Shown here: piece by piece, positions 42,155 through 50,783 of the stretch
Layout of the letters: every line of letters starts with the position of its first letter
How positions within the stretch are numbered: position 1 is the stretch's first letter
Assembly (NCBI RefSeq): GCF_049446075.1
Contig: NZ_JBMSEB010000001.1
Span: 1,178,001-1,242,000, forward strand
DNA: 64,000 bases
Source: Humibacter sp049446075
Lineage (GTDB): Bacteria > Actinomycetota > Actinomycetes > Actinomycetales > Microbacteriaceae
Direction: 5' to 3'
Program-made: the position numbers and the translations under genes
Notes under the pieces: model-generated
The model's database searches: none
Told to the model about the DNA's origin: nothing
Seen by the model: only the letters and a program-made list of their open reading frames with translations

Positions 42155-43158
42155 CGATGGAGCTTGGGCAGCACGTCGCGGCCGAAGACCTCGATCCACT
42201 CCCGCTGGTTGCGGCCGACGTTGTGCAGGTAGACGCGGTCGAATCCCAGGTCGACGTACTTCTGGATGGCTGCCCTGTGCACGTCCGGGTCGCTGGAGAT
42301 GACCATGCGGCCGTTGAAGTCCTCAGGCCGAACGAGCTTGGCGATCTGCTCGAACTCGAACGGCGATCGGATGTCTGCCTTCGGGAACTTCATGCCGCCG
42401 TTCGGCCACTCGCGCATCGCGTTCGCGAGCGCCTCCTCGTCGGTCTCGGCCCAGCTGAGGTGCAGCTGAAGCAGGCGCGGTGCGTCGTCGGGGTTCTTAC
42501 CTACCTCTCGCTGGCCGTCGTCGAACTTGGCGAAGAGGCCGCTGATCTTCTCGAGCGGCGCGCCCACCGTGATGAGCCCGTCGACGCTCTGACCAGCTCG
42601 CTTGGCGGTCACCGGCCCGGCGGTCGCGATGAGGATCTCCGGCGCCTTCTCCGGCATGGTCCACAGCCTGGTCGATTCCAGCTTGAAGAACTGCCCAGAG
42701 TGCTTGGCGTCCTTGCCCGCCAGCGACGCCGTGAAGAGCTTGTTGATGATGTCGATTGCTTCGAACATGCGGTTGATGCGCTCTGGCGCCTCCGGCCAGT
42801 AGCCGCCGACGACGTGCTCGTTGAGCGCCTCGCCCGATCCGAGCCCCAGCCAGTGCCTGCCCGGGTACATGGCGGCGAGCGTGGCGGATGCCTGTGCAAC
42901 GTTGGCCGGGTGCCACCTGAAGCTGGGCGTGGTCACGCCAGGGCCGAAATCGCCCTTGGTACGTTCGCCGATCGCTGTGAGCACGTTCCAGACGAAGGAT
43001 GCCTGTCCCTGTGTCGGCACCCAGGGCTGGAAGTGGTCGGCGGCCATCACCCCCGAGAACCCGTGCTGTTCGGCGAGCGCGCTCAGTTCGACGGCCTCCA
43101 TGGGGGCGAACTGCTCGAGCATCGCGGCGTATCCGACTTGGAGTTCACGCGTGGCCAT
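42151..43158 (-). CDS. LLM-class F420-dependent dehydrogenase, Fgd-like
   Basis: 335 residues, close in pattern to F420-dependent glucose-6-phosphate dehydrogenase. FSGVMAADHFQPWVP contains the catalytic-region His, ATLAAMYPGRHWLGLGSGEALNEHVVGGYWPEAPER the conserved active-site loop, VDGLITVGAP and MVISSDPDVHRAAIQKYVDLGFDRVYLHNVG the C-terminal part. In mycobacteria Fgd generates F420H2 for Ddn-like reductases, the same set of partners seen here. Phosphate-binding residues could not be verified by eye, so another substrate is possible. Co-translated with the CofE-CofC gene. Confidence 0.92.
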   Translation of the reverse strand: MATRELQVGYAAMLEQFAPMEAVELSALAEQHGFSGVMAADHFQPWVPTQGQASFVWNVLTAIGERTKGDFGPGVTTPSFRWHPANVAQASATLAAMYPGRHWLGLGSGEALNEHVVGGYWPEAPERINRMFEAIDIINKLFTASLAGKDAKHSGQFFKLESTRLWTMPEKAPEILIATAGPVTAKRAGQSVDGLITVGAPLEKISGLFAKFDDGQREVGKNPDDAPRLLQLHLSWAETDEEALANAMREWPNGGMKFPKADIRSPFEFEQIAKLVRPEDFNGRMVISSDPDVHRAAIQKYVDLGFDRVYLHNVGRNQREWIEVFGRDVLPKLHR

Positions 43159-43466
43159 TGATCCATTCTGCCGATCGCGCCTCTGCGGTGTTGCGACCGA
43201 TGGCTTTGCTGGGAGGCACAGGCATAGTCACCGGCAGCGACCTGCGGACCGCGACGCGGGCATCATTGTCAGCCTTCTGACGGCTAGATCACCCCTCCTG
43301 GCGCTATGGTGGGTTCAGCGATCGGCGTTTTGCCCTTGGCACACGACCAGCCCCAGGGCTGCCAACGGACGGGCACTTTCTCATCGCCGCTTCCTCCGCA
43401 CCGACAGCAACGCTCGAGAATCGACTCGGTGCCATTCGCACGACAAGCCCACGAAATCACGACGAC
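43159..43466. other. 308-bp divergent intergenic region, no gene seen
   Basis: Separates the leftward Fgd-like/CofE-CofC operon from the rightward desaturase gene and must hold both promoters. TTGTCA (43267-43272) and TATGGT (43306-43311) are weak promoter-like hexamers with poor spacing. No repeat, dyad or RNA gene recognised. Confidence 0.5.
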
Positions 43467-44504
43467 GTGAACATCACGGCTTCCTACACCGAAGTTTCCC
43501 GCGCCGTGAAGGCCCAGGGCCTTCTCGCTCGAGCAACGGGCTTCTACGCGCTCGTCACCGCCGGCCTCGTGCTGGCAACCGCAGCCGACATCACGGGAAT
43601 GATCCTTCTGGGCCACAGCTGGTTCCAGCTCATCCTTGCCGGCGTGCTCGGCCTCATCCTCACGCAGTTCGCGTTCATCTCCCACGAGGCGGCTCACCGC
43701 CAGGTGCTCAAGTCCGGCCCGGCGAACGACCGCCTCGGCAGGTTCATCGGCCCATTCGTGATCGGCATGAGCTACGCGTGGTGGATGAACAAGCACACGC
43801 GCCACCACGCCAATCCGAATCAGGTGGGCAAAGACCCCGACATCGCCGTCGACACCATCTCGTTCATCGAAGAGGATGCCGCCAAGCGCACGGGCGCGAT
43901 GGCCTTGCTGACCCGCAAGCAGGGTTATCTGTTCTTCCCGCTGCTGTCGCTCGAGGGCATCAACCTGCACTGGCTGTCGCTCAAGCTGCTGTTCAGCAAG
44001 TCAGAGGTGAAGCACCGCAAGACCGAGATCACGCTCATCGTCGCGCGTTTCACGCTCTACCTGGGCGCGTTGTTCTTCTTCTTCCCGCCGGGCCTCGCTG
44101 CGGCATTCTTCGGAGTGCAGCTTGCCGTGTTCGGCATCTACATGGGGGCGTCCTTCGCCCCGAACCACAAAGGGATGCCCATCATCCCCGCCGACTTGAA
44201 GCTCGACTTCTTCTCGAAGCAGGTGCTCACCTCGCGCAACATCCGGGGCGGCTGGTGGGCGACGATGCTCTTCGGCGGTCTCAACTACCAGGTGGAACAC
44301 CACCTCTTCCCGAGCATGGCCAGGCCGCACCTCGCCAAGGCCAGGATCATCGTTCGCGACCATTGCGCCGCGGCCGACGTGACCTACACCGAGACGACGA
44401 TGATGAAGTCCTATGGCATTGTCATCGCCTACCTCAATAGGGTGGGGCTTGCGGCACGGGATCCGTTCGCGTGTCCAGTGGTCGCGCAGTACAGGCGGGT
44501 CTAG
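43467..44504 (+). CDS. Membrane fatty acid desaturase
   Basis: 345-residue acyl-CoA/acyl-lipid desaturase that introduces a double bond using a di-iron site. The three histidine boxes are HEAAH (after FAFIS), HTRHH (in MNKHTRHHANP) and QVEHH (in GGLNYQVEHHLFPS). Four hydrophobic helices in pairs flank them (LVLATAADITGMILLG, LILAGVLGLILTQFAF, LYLGALFFFFPPG, FFGVQLAVFGIYMGA). GTG start. Its likely role is membrane fluidity, which fits the cold-shock gene just downstream on the same strand. Confidence 0.93.
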   Translation: MNITASYTEVSRAVKAQGLLARATGFYALVTAGLVLATAADITGMILLGHSWFQLILAGVLGLILTQFAFISHEAAHRQVLKSGPANDRLGRFIGPFVIGMSYAWWMNKHTRHHANPNQVGKDPDIAVDTISFIEEDAAKRTGAMALLTRKQGYLFFPLLSLEGINLHWLSLKLLFSKSEVKHRKTEITLIVARFTLYLGALFFFFPPGLAAAFFGVQLAVFGIYMGASFAPNHKGMPIIPADLKLDFFSKQVLTSRNIRGGWWATMLFGGLNYQVEHHLFPSMARPHLAKARIIVRDHCAAADVTYTETTMMKSYGIVIAYLNRVGLAARDPFACPVVAQYRRV

Positions 44505-44555
44505 CGCCGCGCCTTCGCACATACCGGCGTGGATGCCGGTTCTGTGCAGACAGAG

Positions 44556-45113
44556 ATGAGTATTTCGATTACCCCCCTTGCTTCACCGTTCACCCCTGAG
44601 GCGACGCCACGCTGGCTCAAAGCCGACGACGACGTGCATGTCGCCACGCGCGCGGGCGAGTTCGCCGGCTACACAGCCGCAGGCGAACTCGGATTCCTCC
44701 TGTTCGACGAGCACTCGATGCTCCTCGGCAGCTTCCCAACGGCCGAGGCCGCCGAGCACGCTCTGACCGAGCGCCTGCCCGCCTCGCCCCAGCTTGGTGA
44801 TCTCACCGGAGCCAAGCACACCCCAGATCGTCGACGGTCGCATGGCCGCCGCACAACGGGCCGCGTTCGCGGCCCACGAAAGAAACAACGAAAGGAACAC
44901 CACGACATGGCCACCGGCACCGTCAAATGGTTCAACTCCGAGAAGGGGTACGGCTTCATTGCCCCGGACGACGGCTCGGCCGACGTCTTCGCCCACCACT
45001 CCGCGATCGTGGGGACCGGGTACAAGAACCTCGAAGAGAACCAGAAGGTCGAATACGACGTCGAGCGCGGAGACAAGGGCCCTCAGGCCACGAACATCCG
45101 CAGCGCCCAGTAA
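44556..45113 (+). CDS. Possible longer protein reading in frame into the cold-shock domain
   Basis: An open frame starts at ATG 44556 and runs without a stop into the cold-shock gene, giving 185 residues. The first ~85 residues have coding-like third-position GC and a compact domain: WLKADDDVHVATRAGEFAGY, then GFLLFDEHSMLLGSFPTAEAAEHAL. The next ~35 residues (from about 44817) look like an untranslated leader. Either an upstream small gene shares the cold-shock stop, or both a long and a short product are made. No better start signal than a weak AGACAGAG. Confidence 0.35.
   Translation: MSISITPLASPFTPEATPRWLKADDDVHVATRAGEFAGYTAAGELGFLLFDEHSMLLGSFPTAEAAEHALTERLPASPQLGDLTGAKHTPDRRRSHGRRTTGRVRGPRKKQRKEHHDMATGTVKWFNSEKGYGFIAPDDGSADVFAHHSAIVGTGYKNLEENQKVEYDVERGDKGPQATNIRSAQ
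44858..44875 (+). promoter_or_regulatory. GC hairpin in the cold-shock gene leader
   Basis: GGGCCGCG-TT-CGCGGCCC, an 18-base perfect palindrome 31 bases before the cspA start. A stable leader hairpin followed by an A-rich stretch with the ribosome site (AAAGGAA) may act in temperature-dependent translation as in other csp leaders, or as a partial terminator of the upstream frame. Inference. Confidence 0.45.
44907..45113 (+). CDS. cspA: Cold-shock protein (CspA family)
   Basis: 68-residue single cold-shock domain, a nucleic-acid chaperone that melts RNA structure. RNP1 KGYGFIAP and RNP2 VFAHHSAI are both present; start MATGTVKWFNSEKG is canonical. AAAGGAA 10 bases upstream of the ATG is a good ribosome site, which supports an independent start although the upstream frame is open. 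Followed by a strong terminator hairpin. Confidence 0.96.
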   Translation: MATGTVKWFNSEKGYGFIAPDDGSADVFAHHSAIVGTGYKNLEENQKVEYDVERGDKGPQATNIRSAQ

Positions 45114-45128
45114 ACAGGGCACCGTTCC

Positions 45129-45170
45129 GGCGCGGACGGGCATCGATACCATCGATCGCCCGCCCGCGCC
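45129..45170 (+). terminator. Terminator hairpin after cspA
   Basis: GGCGCGGACGGGC (45129-45141) pairs with GCCCGCCCGCGCC (45158-45170), 12 of 13 positions. The inner ATCGAT...ATCGAT can extend the stem around an ACC loop. Starts 16 bases after the cspA stop. No U-run, as usual for GC-rich actinobacteria. Confidence 0.7.
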
Positions 45171-45262
45171 GCTCTGTGTCCGGGCATCCCGGCTATCGTG
45201 GCGAAGGATGCCTGGACGCACAGTCAGGCGCGTACGCAACGACGGGAAGGGTGAGCACAGCC

Positions 45263-45712
45263 ATGCCGCTGACAGGTGAATGGGAGCCGGGAACTTCGGA
45301 CTGGGCCCGTGAGCAGGTCGAGACCTTCGAGGCGTCGGGTGGGCGCGAGGCGAACACCCTGCGCGGCGTGCCTGTGGTGGTCATCACCTCGGTGGGCGCC
45401 AAGTCGGGCAAGCTGCGCAAGAACCCGGTCATGCGTGTCGAGCACGGCGGCGTCTACGCCGCAGTGGCCTCGAAGGGCGGAGCGGAAGAGCATCCGACCT
45501 GGTACTACAACCTCGTGAAGAATCCGCAGGTGGAGCTTCAGGACGGCGAAGACAGGCGAGACTACGTCGCCCACGTCGCCGAGGGCTCGGAGCGCGACGA
45601 GTGGTGGCAACGCGCCGTCGCGGTGTGGCCCGACTACGCGAACTATCAGAAGAAGACCGCCAGGCAGATCCCGGTCTTCGTACTCACACCGGTCGAGGGC
45701 TCCGCCGCCTGA
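45263..45712 (+). CDS. Deazaflavin (F420)-dependent nitroreductase-family protein
   Basis: 149 residues, third Ddn-family protein of the island. VVVITSVGAKSGKLRKNPVMRVEH is the cofactor-binding signature, KGGAEEHPTWYYNLVKNPQVELQD the core, YANYQKKTARQIPVFVLTPVE the C-terminal strand. The ATG at 45263 is 12 bases after GGGAAGG; a GTG at 45251 abuts that ribosome site and is less likely. Members reduce quinones, nitro compounds or unsaturated esters with F420H2; the actual substrate is unknown. Confidence 0.92.
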   Translation: MPLTGEWEPGTSDWAREQVETFEASGGREANTLRGVPVVVITSVGAKSGKLRKNPVMRVEHGGVYAAVASKGGAEEHPTWYYNLVKNPQVELQDGEDRRDYVAHVAEGSERDEWWQRAVAVWPDYANYQKKTARQIPVFVLTPVEGSAA

Positions 45713-45736
45713 CCAGCGCCCGCCGGGCGCACCACG

Positions 45737-46600
45737 TCAGGGCAGCTTGGGAGCGCCTGCCACTATCGCGTCGCGAACGCGGTCCAGCGCCGAGCTGCGC
45801 AGGTTCCACTGCTGCCAGTGGAGCGGCACGTCGATGCCCCGATCGTCGAGCACGATGACACCGTCGCCGGCTCCAGGCAGCTGCACGGTGGGAATCATGC
45901 CCCAGCCGAAGCCCAGGCGCACAGCCGCGACGAAGTCGGCGGATGCCGGCACCTGGTTCCGCGGAGCCGTCGCCTCACCCACGCGGTGCTTCGCCAGATA
46001 GCGCCGCTGCAGCTCGTCTTTGCGATCGAAGTCCACGTACGGCGTGACGCGTAGGGCCGCCGCCGTCACGCCGTGCGGAAACCAGCGCGCTGCGAACTCC
46101 CTCTGAGCCGCGGGAAGGTAACGCATCGCTCCGAGCGGCTCGACGACGCAACCCTGCACGGGCGTCGATTCGGAAGTGATGGCGGCCATGACGGTGCCGT
46201 CCCGCAGGTAGGAGGCAGTGTGCTCCTGGTCTTCGCGGTGGAACTCGAAGTCCAGATCGTCGAGGTCCGCGAGCGCCGGCAGCACCCACGTGGCAAGCGA
46301 GTCGGCGTTGACGCCGAGGGGTATCGCGCGACGGGCATCCTCATCGCCGGCCAGGTCGGCGCCCAGCGCGCTCGTGAGCGCCCCGATCTGGCGGGCGACC
46401 CGCAGAGCGGCCGCGCCCGCATCCGTGACGGCGACGGGCTTCGAACGCACGAGCAGCACCCGTCCGAGGGATGCCTCGAGCGCGCGGATGCGCTGGCTCA
46501 CGGCCGAGGGCGTGATGTGCAGCGCTCCGGCGGCGGCGTCCAGCGTGCCGTGCGTGACCGCCGCATCGAGGGCGCGCAATTGGGCGAGATCGAGATCCAT
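45737..46600 (-). CDS. lysG: LysR-type regulator, LysG/ArgP-like
   Basis: 287-residue LysR-family activator. N-terminal winged helix: MDLDLAQLRALDAAVTHGTLDAAAGALHITPSAVSQRIRALEASLG, typical of the LysG/ArgP subfamily (SAVSQRI). The C-terminal effector domain binds basic amino acids in characterised relatives. ATG 46600 chosen; the frame extends three codons further only to a TTG. It is divergent from the lysE gene across 71 bases containing a perfect dyad, the standard lysG-lysE arrangement in actinobacteria. Confidence 0.93.
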   Translation of the reverse strand: MDLDLAQLRALDAAVTHGTLDAAAGALHITPSAVSQRIRALEASLGRVLLVRSKPVAVTDAGAAALRVARQIGALTSALGADLAGDEDARRAIPLGVNADSLATWVLPALADLDDLDFEFHREDQEHTASYLRDGTVMAAITSESTPVQGCVVEPLGAMRYLPAAQREFAARWFPHGVTAAALRVTPYVDFDRKDELQRRYLAKHRVGEATAPRNQVPASADFVAAVRLGFGWGMIPTVQLPGAGDGVIVLDDRGIDVPLHWQQWNLRSSALDRVRDAIVAGAPKLP

Positions 46601-46614
46601 CGAAAGCAATGCTA

Positions 46615-46638
46615 ACGCTTCGTAAGAAACAGAAGCGT
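46615..46638. promoter_or_regulatory. LysG operator candidate
   Basis: ACGCTTC, 10-base spacer, GAAGCGT: a perfect 7-bp inverted repeat in the lysG-lysE divergent region. It includes a TnA-type LysR half-site pattern and lies where LysG would need to bind to activate lysE and repress itself. Inference from position and symmetry. Confidence 0.55.
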
Positions 46639-46671
46639 GACTTCACTTTCGGTGGCTCATAGTCTCGATGC

Positions 46672-47412
46672 GTGCCCTCCGCTCTGCTCTCCGCTCAGGC
46701 GCTCTCCGTGACGCCCCTCCTGCAGCATGCGCACGTGACCGCCCTGGCGAACGGTGCGGAAGCAATCGTTCGCACCGGAGCGTCGTCGTCGGCAGGCACG
46801 GTCTTGGCCGGCTTCGGCTTCAGCCTGTCGCTCATCGTGGCCATCGGGGCCCAGAACGCATTCGTCTTGCGCCAGGGGCTGCGGCGCGAGCACGTGCTTC
46901 CCATCGTGATCGTGTGTGCGGGCAGCGACGCCGTGCTCATCACCGCCGGCATCGCCGGCATCGGCGCCCTCGTGCTCACGGCACCGTGGGTCATCGCCGT
47001 GGTGCGCTGGGTGGGCGTCGGGTTCCTCCTGGTGTACGGGGTGCTGGCCGCGCGGCGCGCGGCTCGTCCGGGAGAGCTGGATCCGGCATCAGGGGCATCG
47101 CCGGCGGGGCTGTGGCCCACGATCGGCGCATGCATGGCCTTCACCTGGCTCAATCCGCACGTCTACCTCGACACCGTGGTGCTGATGGGCACGGTCGGCA
47201 ACGGATATGGCCCGAACCGCTGGTGGTTCGCGCTGGGCGCGGCCGTGGCGAGTGCGGTGTGGTTCGCCGCGCTCGGCTTCGGGGCAAGGATGCTCCGCCC
47301 TCTTTTCCGCTCCCCCGTCGCGTGGCGAGTGCTCGACATCCTCATCGCGCTCACCATGTTCGCCATCGCCGTCACGCTGGGGATCGAGGCGCTGCACGAC
47401 GGCGCCGCCTGA
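46672..47412 (+). CDS. lysE: LysE/ArgO-type basic amino-acid exporter
   Basis: 246-residue LysE-superfamily membrane protein exporting lysine or arginine. The conserved core begins FGFSLSLIVAIGAQNAFVLRQGLRREHVLPIV, followed by the family TWLNPHVYLDT motif and six hydrophobic segments. The GTG at 46672 gives a ~45-residue N-terminal extension; a GTG at 46735 would give a more usual length. Partnered by the divergent LysG-like regulator. Confidence 0.93.
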   Translation: MPSALLSAQALSVTPLLQHAHVTALANGAEAIVRTGASSSAGTVLAGFGFSLSLIVAIGAQNAFVLRQGLRREHVLPIVIVCAGSDAVLITAGIAGIGALVLTAPWVIAVVRWVGVGFLLVYGVLAARRAARPGELDPASGASPAGLWPTIGACMAFTWLNPHVYLDTVVLMGTVGNGYGPNRWWFALGAAVASAVWFAALGFGARMLRPLFRSPVAWRVLDILIALTMFAIAVTLGIEALHDGAA

Positions 47413-47508
47413 ACGGCGCCCGATGCCGCGCACCGCAGATCCCGTGTCACTCGGTCGCGCTACGCTGTCCGAGCATCCGCCTCGACCTTCGAAACGACGT
47501 GATATCCG

Positions 47509-48414
47509 ATGCTTCTCAGCATCGCGTTTGCAGTTCTCTCCTCGCTCTCGTACGGCTTCTCCGACTTCTTCGCGGGACGCGCCGCCGCCCGCCTGACGGT
47601 CATCCGCACGACGGCACTCGTCTACCTGTGCGCGACCGGCCTCGTGGGCGTCGCGCTCGCGTTCTATGGAGTCGGCTGGAGCGGGCCCGCGGTGCTGTGG
47701 GGCTCGGTGGCCGGCGTGTTCGCCATCGTCGGCTTCCTCGGCTTTTACGCCGGCATGGCCTTCGGACCGATGAGCCTCGTGTCGCCGCTCATCGCCGTTC
47801 TCGAATCGATGGTTCCGGTCGGCGTGGCCATCGTTCGCGGAGACGCGCTGCCACCGCTGGCCTGGGCGGCCATCGGGCTCGCCATCGTGAGCGGAGTGCT
47901 CATCTCCGTGCAGCGGTCGGAACGCCACGTTCGCATCACTCCGCGCACCCTCGTGATCGCCGTCGTCTCCGGCCTCACGTTGGGGCTGTCGATCACCGCC
48001 CTCGACTACGCTCCGTCAGATTCGCACCTCGTGCCGGCGTTCGTCGAACTCGCGGCCGGACTGGTGCTCGTGGCTGCGCTTATGGGCCTCGCCGCGATCG
48101 CGCCGAGACTGCGCCGAGCGCTCACGGGTCTGGACCCGGATTCCGGCACCTCGCATTCGCATCACATGGGAAGACGCGCGGCCGTGTGGATGGTCGTGAC
48201 GGGAGGCGTGCTGCTCGGCGCCTCGAACGCGTTGCTCGTGCTGGCGCTCCAGCTCGGCGACCTCGCCGTGGTGTCGGTCATCGTCGGCATCTACCCGTTG
48301 GCGACGATCGTGCTCGCGCGTCTGGTGCTGAAGGAGCGCATGTCGGCGGTGCAGGCATCCGGAGTCGTGCTCGCCCTGATCGCCACAACCGTGCTGGCGC
48401 TCAACTCCATGTGA
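47509..48414 (+). CDS. EamA-family (DMT) transporter
   Basis: 301-residue drug/metabolite transporter with ten predicted helices in two EamA repeats. Repeat 1 begins LLSIAFAVLSSLSYGFSDFFAGRAAA and includes FYAGMAFGPMSLVSPLIAVLESMVPVGVAIVRGD. Repeat 2 ends VSVIVGIYPLATIVLARLVLKERMSAVQASGVVLALI, the family's terminal signature. Substrate unknown; probably an exporter of a small metabolite or amino acid. Confidence 0.9.
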   Translation: MLLSIAFAVLSSLSYGFSDFFAGRAAARLTVIRTTALVYLCATGLVGVALAFYGVGWSGPAVLWGSVAGVFAIVGFLGFYAGMAFGPMSLVSPLIAVLESMVPVGVAIVRGDALPPLAWAAIGLAIVSGVLISVQRSERHVRITPRTLVIAVVSGLTLGLSITALDYAPSDSHLVPAFVELAAGLVLVAALMGLAAIAPRLRRALTGLDPDSGTSHSHHMGRRAAVWMVVTGGVLLGASNALLVLALQLGDLAVVSVIVGIYPLATIVLARLVLKERMSAVQASGVVLALIATTVLALNSM

Positions 48415-48448
48415 GCCGGCTCGCTCGGCTCTGCGCGAGCCGGCGGGG

Positions 48449-50674
48449 TCAGGCCTCCGCGATGCCGATCTTCGCGTGCAGCCGCTTCATCCAGCGCGGC
48501 GCCCACCACATGATGCGCTCCTGCCACGTCATGAACGCCGGCACGAGCAGGCAACGGACGAGAGTGGCGTCGATGAACACGGCGAACGCGAGAGCCACGC
48601 CCAGCTGCTTGATGAGAACCAGGTCGCCGGTGGCGAAGCCTGCGAAGACGACGATGATGATGAGTGCCGCCGAGGTGATGATGCGCCCGGAGCGCTGCAG
48701 CCCGAGTGCGATCGCCTCACGGCCTGTCAGCCCTGCATCCACCCGCTCCTTGATGCGGGAGAGGATGAACATCTCGTAGTCCATCGCGAGCCCGAAACCG
48801 AAGGCCAGGGCGAGAAGCAAGACGATCACGTCGACGCCGTACACGCGATCTGCGTCGAAGCCGAGGATGCCCGCGAACGCGCCGTCCTGGAACCCCCAGA
48901 CGAGAACGCCGAGGGATGCCCCGAGCGAGAGCGCGCTCGCCACGAGCGCCTTCAGTGGCACGACGAGCGACCCGGTCATGAGGAAGAGAAGCACGATCGT
49001 CCCTGCCGCCACGATGAGGATCGCAAGCGGTGCGCTCGCGGCGAGCGAGTCCGCAAGGTCTACCGTGCCCGCGTCGATCCCCGTCACCCAGTGCCGGAAG
49101 CTCGGAGCGTCGCCGCGGATCTCCCGAACGACGGCGACGCCGTCACGCGCATCCACCTGCACGCGCGCCGTCCACGACCCGCCCGATTCGGCGGCATCGC
49201 CCACCGATCGCACATGTGCCAGCTTCGCCACACGGCCGGACCACTCCGCGAGGTCGGGGCGAGACGTCGTGACGAGCTGCACGCGCGCCGGTGCGGCATC
49301 CGGGAACTCGTCGGTGAGCGTGGTCTCGAACGTGTATTGACTGGACGCGCGTGGCACCGCGTCGATGCTCGTGTTCGCGAGCGTGAGCGAGACCACGGGG
49401 CTGCCGAGCAGCAGGAGTGCCACGACACAGCCGATGGTGACCAGTGCCGGATGCCGCTGGACGCGCCTGGTGAGCCGCGAGAAGAACCCCTCGTCTGGCG
49501 CCACGTCGCCGAACCGGGCGATCTGGTGTCCGACCAGCGGCAGCCTGGTGAGCGCTCCAGGCCGCAGCAGCTTCTGACCGGTCAAGCCGATGATCGCCGG
49601 TATGAGCGTTGTGGCGGACAGCATCGCGATCACGGTGACCGCGATGGCCGCGATGCCGACGGCGTGCACGAAAGCCGGCGCGAACACGAGCAGGCCGAGG
49701 CTCGCGATGGCGAACGTCGTGCCGGAGAAGAGCACGGTGCGACCGGCGCGGTCGAGCGAGAGGGCGACCGCCACGAGCCTCGTTTCGCGCGACGCGGCAT
49801 CCGCTCCTGTCGCTACGGATGCGCGGTATTCCTCCCTGAATCGGCTCACGACGAGCAGTCCGTAGTCGATCGAGAGGCCGAGCCCCACCGCCGTGACGAC
49901 GTTGATCACGGTGTTGGCGATGTCGGTCACGTACGTGAAGGCGAGCAGCACACCGAGTGAGGTGACGATGGAAGCGCCGGCTCCCAGCAGCGGCAGTCCG
50001 GCGGCGATGAACCCGCCGAACACGATGAGCATCACGACGAGCGCGATGGGCAGGGCCACGGTCTCGCCCCTGCGCAGGTCGTTCTCGCTGATCGACGTCA
50101 GCGAGTGCGTGAGGAGCTGTGCGCTGCCGACCTCCGCGGTCGTTCCCGGGTGGGCGGCGCGCAGGTCGCGTGCTGCGGCATCCATCAGCCGTTGCGCGTG
50201 GTCGAGGGTCTGCTGCGACGCCGGCGCGCCGTGGATGCCTGCGACGGACGCGGTGATCAGGATCCCCTTGCCGTCGGTGGCGACGAGCGGGGACACCTGC
50301 GGGTTGCCTATGCCGCCCGGCACGGCGAGAGGATCGGCGACGGTCGTGGCGGGCAGGGCTGCGAGGCTTTTCGCCAGCTCAGCGGTGCGGGCCGTTACCT
50401 CGGGATCGTCCGGGTCGACGCCGTGGATCAGCAGGGTGATGCTCTTGCCGGACGCCGATGCGAGGCGAGCGGCTCCCGCCGAGCTCTCACCGTGCACAGA
50501 GGGAACTGAACCTGCCAACCGGTCGAAGAGGCTCTGACCGCCGATGCCGCCGAGCGCCGTCGCCGCCGCAGCGGCGATCACCACCAACCAGCAGGCCAGC
50601 GTTATCCACGGATGCCGCGCCGCGTTCGCCCCGAGTCGGCCGATCGGCCCGATCCGATGTCCCGCCAGCTCCAC
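48449..50674 (-). CDS. MMPL/RND-family transporter
   Basis: 741-residue resistance-nodulation-division membrane protein. Twelve predicted helices in two blocks, each preceded by an extracytoplasmic domain: helix 1 PWITLACWLVVIAAAAATALGG, block near ALPIALVVMLIVFGGFIAAGLPLL, repeat near LAILIVAAGTIVLLFLMTG. The motif GLSIDYGLLVVSRFREE in the first block and FGLAMDYEMFILSRIKE in the second hold the Asp-Tyr proton-relay pairs. GTG 50674 has GGAGG 4 bases upstream. Exports lipids or hydrophobic compounds in relatives; cargo here unknown. Confidence 0.93.
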   Translation of the reverse strand: MELAGHRIGPIGRLGANAARHPWITLACWLVVIAAAAATALGGIGGQSLFDRLAGSVPSVHGESSAGAARLASASGKSITLLIHGVDPDDPEVTARTAELAKSLAALPATTVADPLAVPGGIGNPQVSPLVATDGKGILITASVAGIHGAPASQQTLDHAQRLMDAAARDLRAAHPGTTAEVGSAQLLTHSLTSISENDLRRGETVALPIALVVMLIVFGGFIAAGLPLLGAGASIVTSLGVLLAFTYVTDIANTVINVVTAVGLGLSIDYGLLVVSRFREEYRASVATGADAASRETRLVAVALSLDRAGRTVLFSGTTFAIASLGLLVFAPAFVHAVGIAAIAVTVIAMLSATTLIPAIIGLTGQKLLRPGALTRLPLVGHQIARFGDVAPDEGFFSRLTRRVQRHPALVTIGCVVALLLLGSPVVSLTLANTSIDAVPRASSQYTFETTLTDEFPDAAPARVQLVTTSRPDLAEWSGRVAKLAHVRSVGDAAESGGSWTARVQVDARDGVAVVREIRGDAPSFRHWVTGIDAGTVDLADSLAASAPLAILIVAAGTIVLLFLMTGSLVVPLKALVASALSLGASLGVLVWGFQDGAFAGILGFDADRVYGVDVIVLLLALAFGFGLAMDYEMFILSRIKERVDAGLTGREAIALGLQRSGRIITSAALIIIVVFAGFATGDLVLIKQLGVALAFAVFIDATLVRCLLVPAFMTWQERIMWWAPRWMKRLHAKIGIAEA

Positions 50675-50783
50675 CGTGCCTCCATGAGAATCGGATCTGC
50701 GCGACGGCGACCACGCGGGCACAGTCTAGAACGGGCCGGCATCCGGTCTTCGCCCCGGCAATGCGCACGGAGCACCAGGCCGC

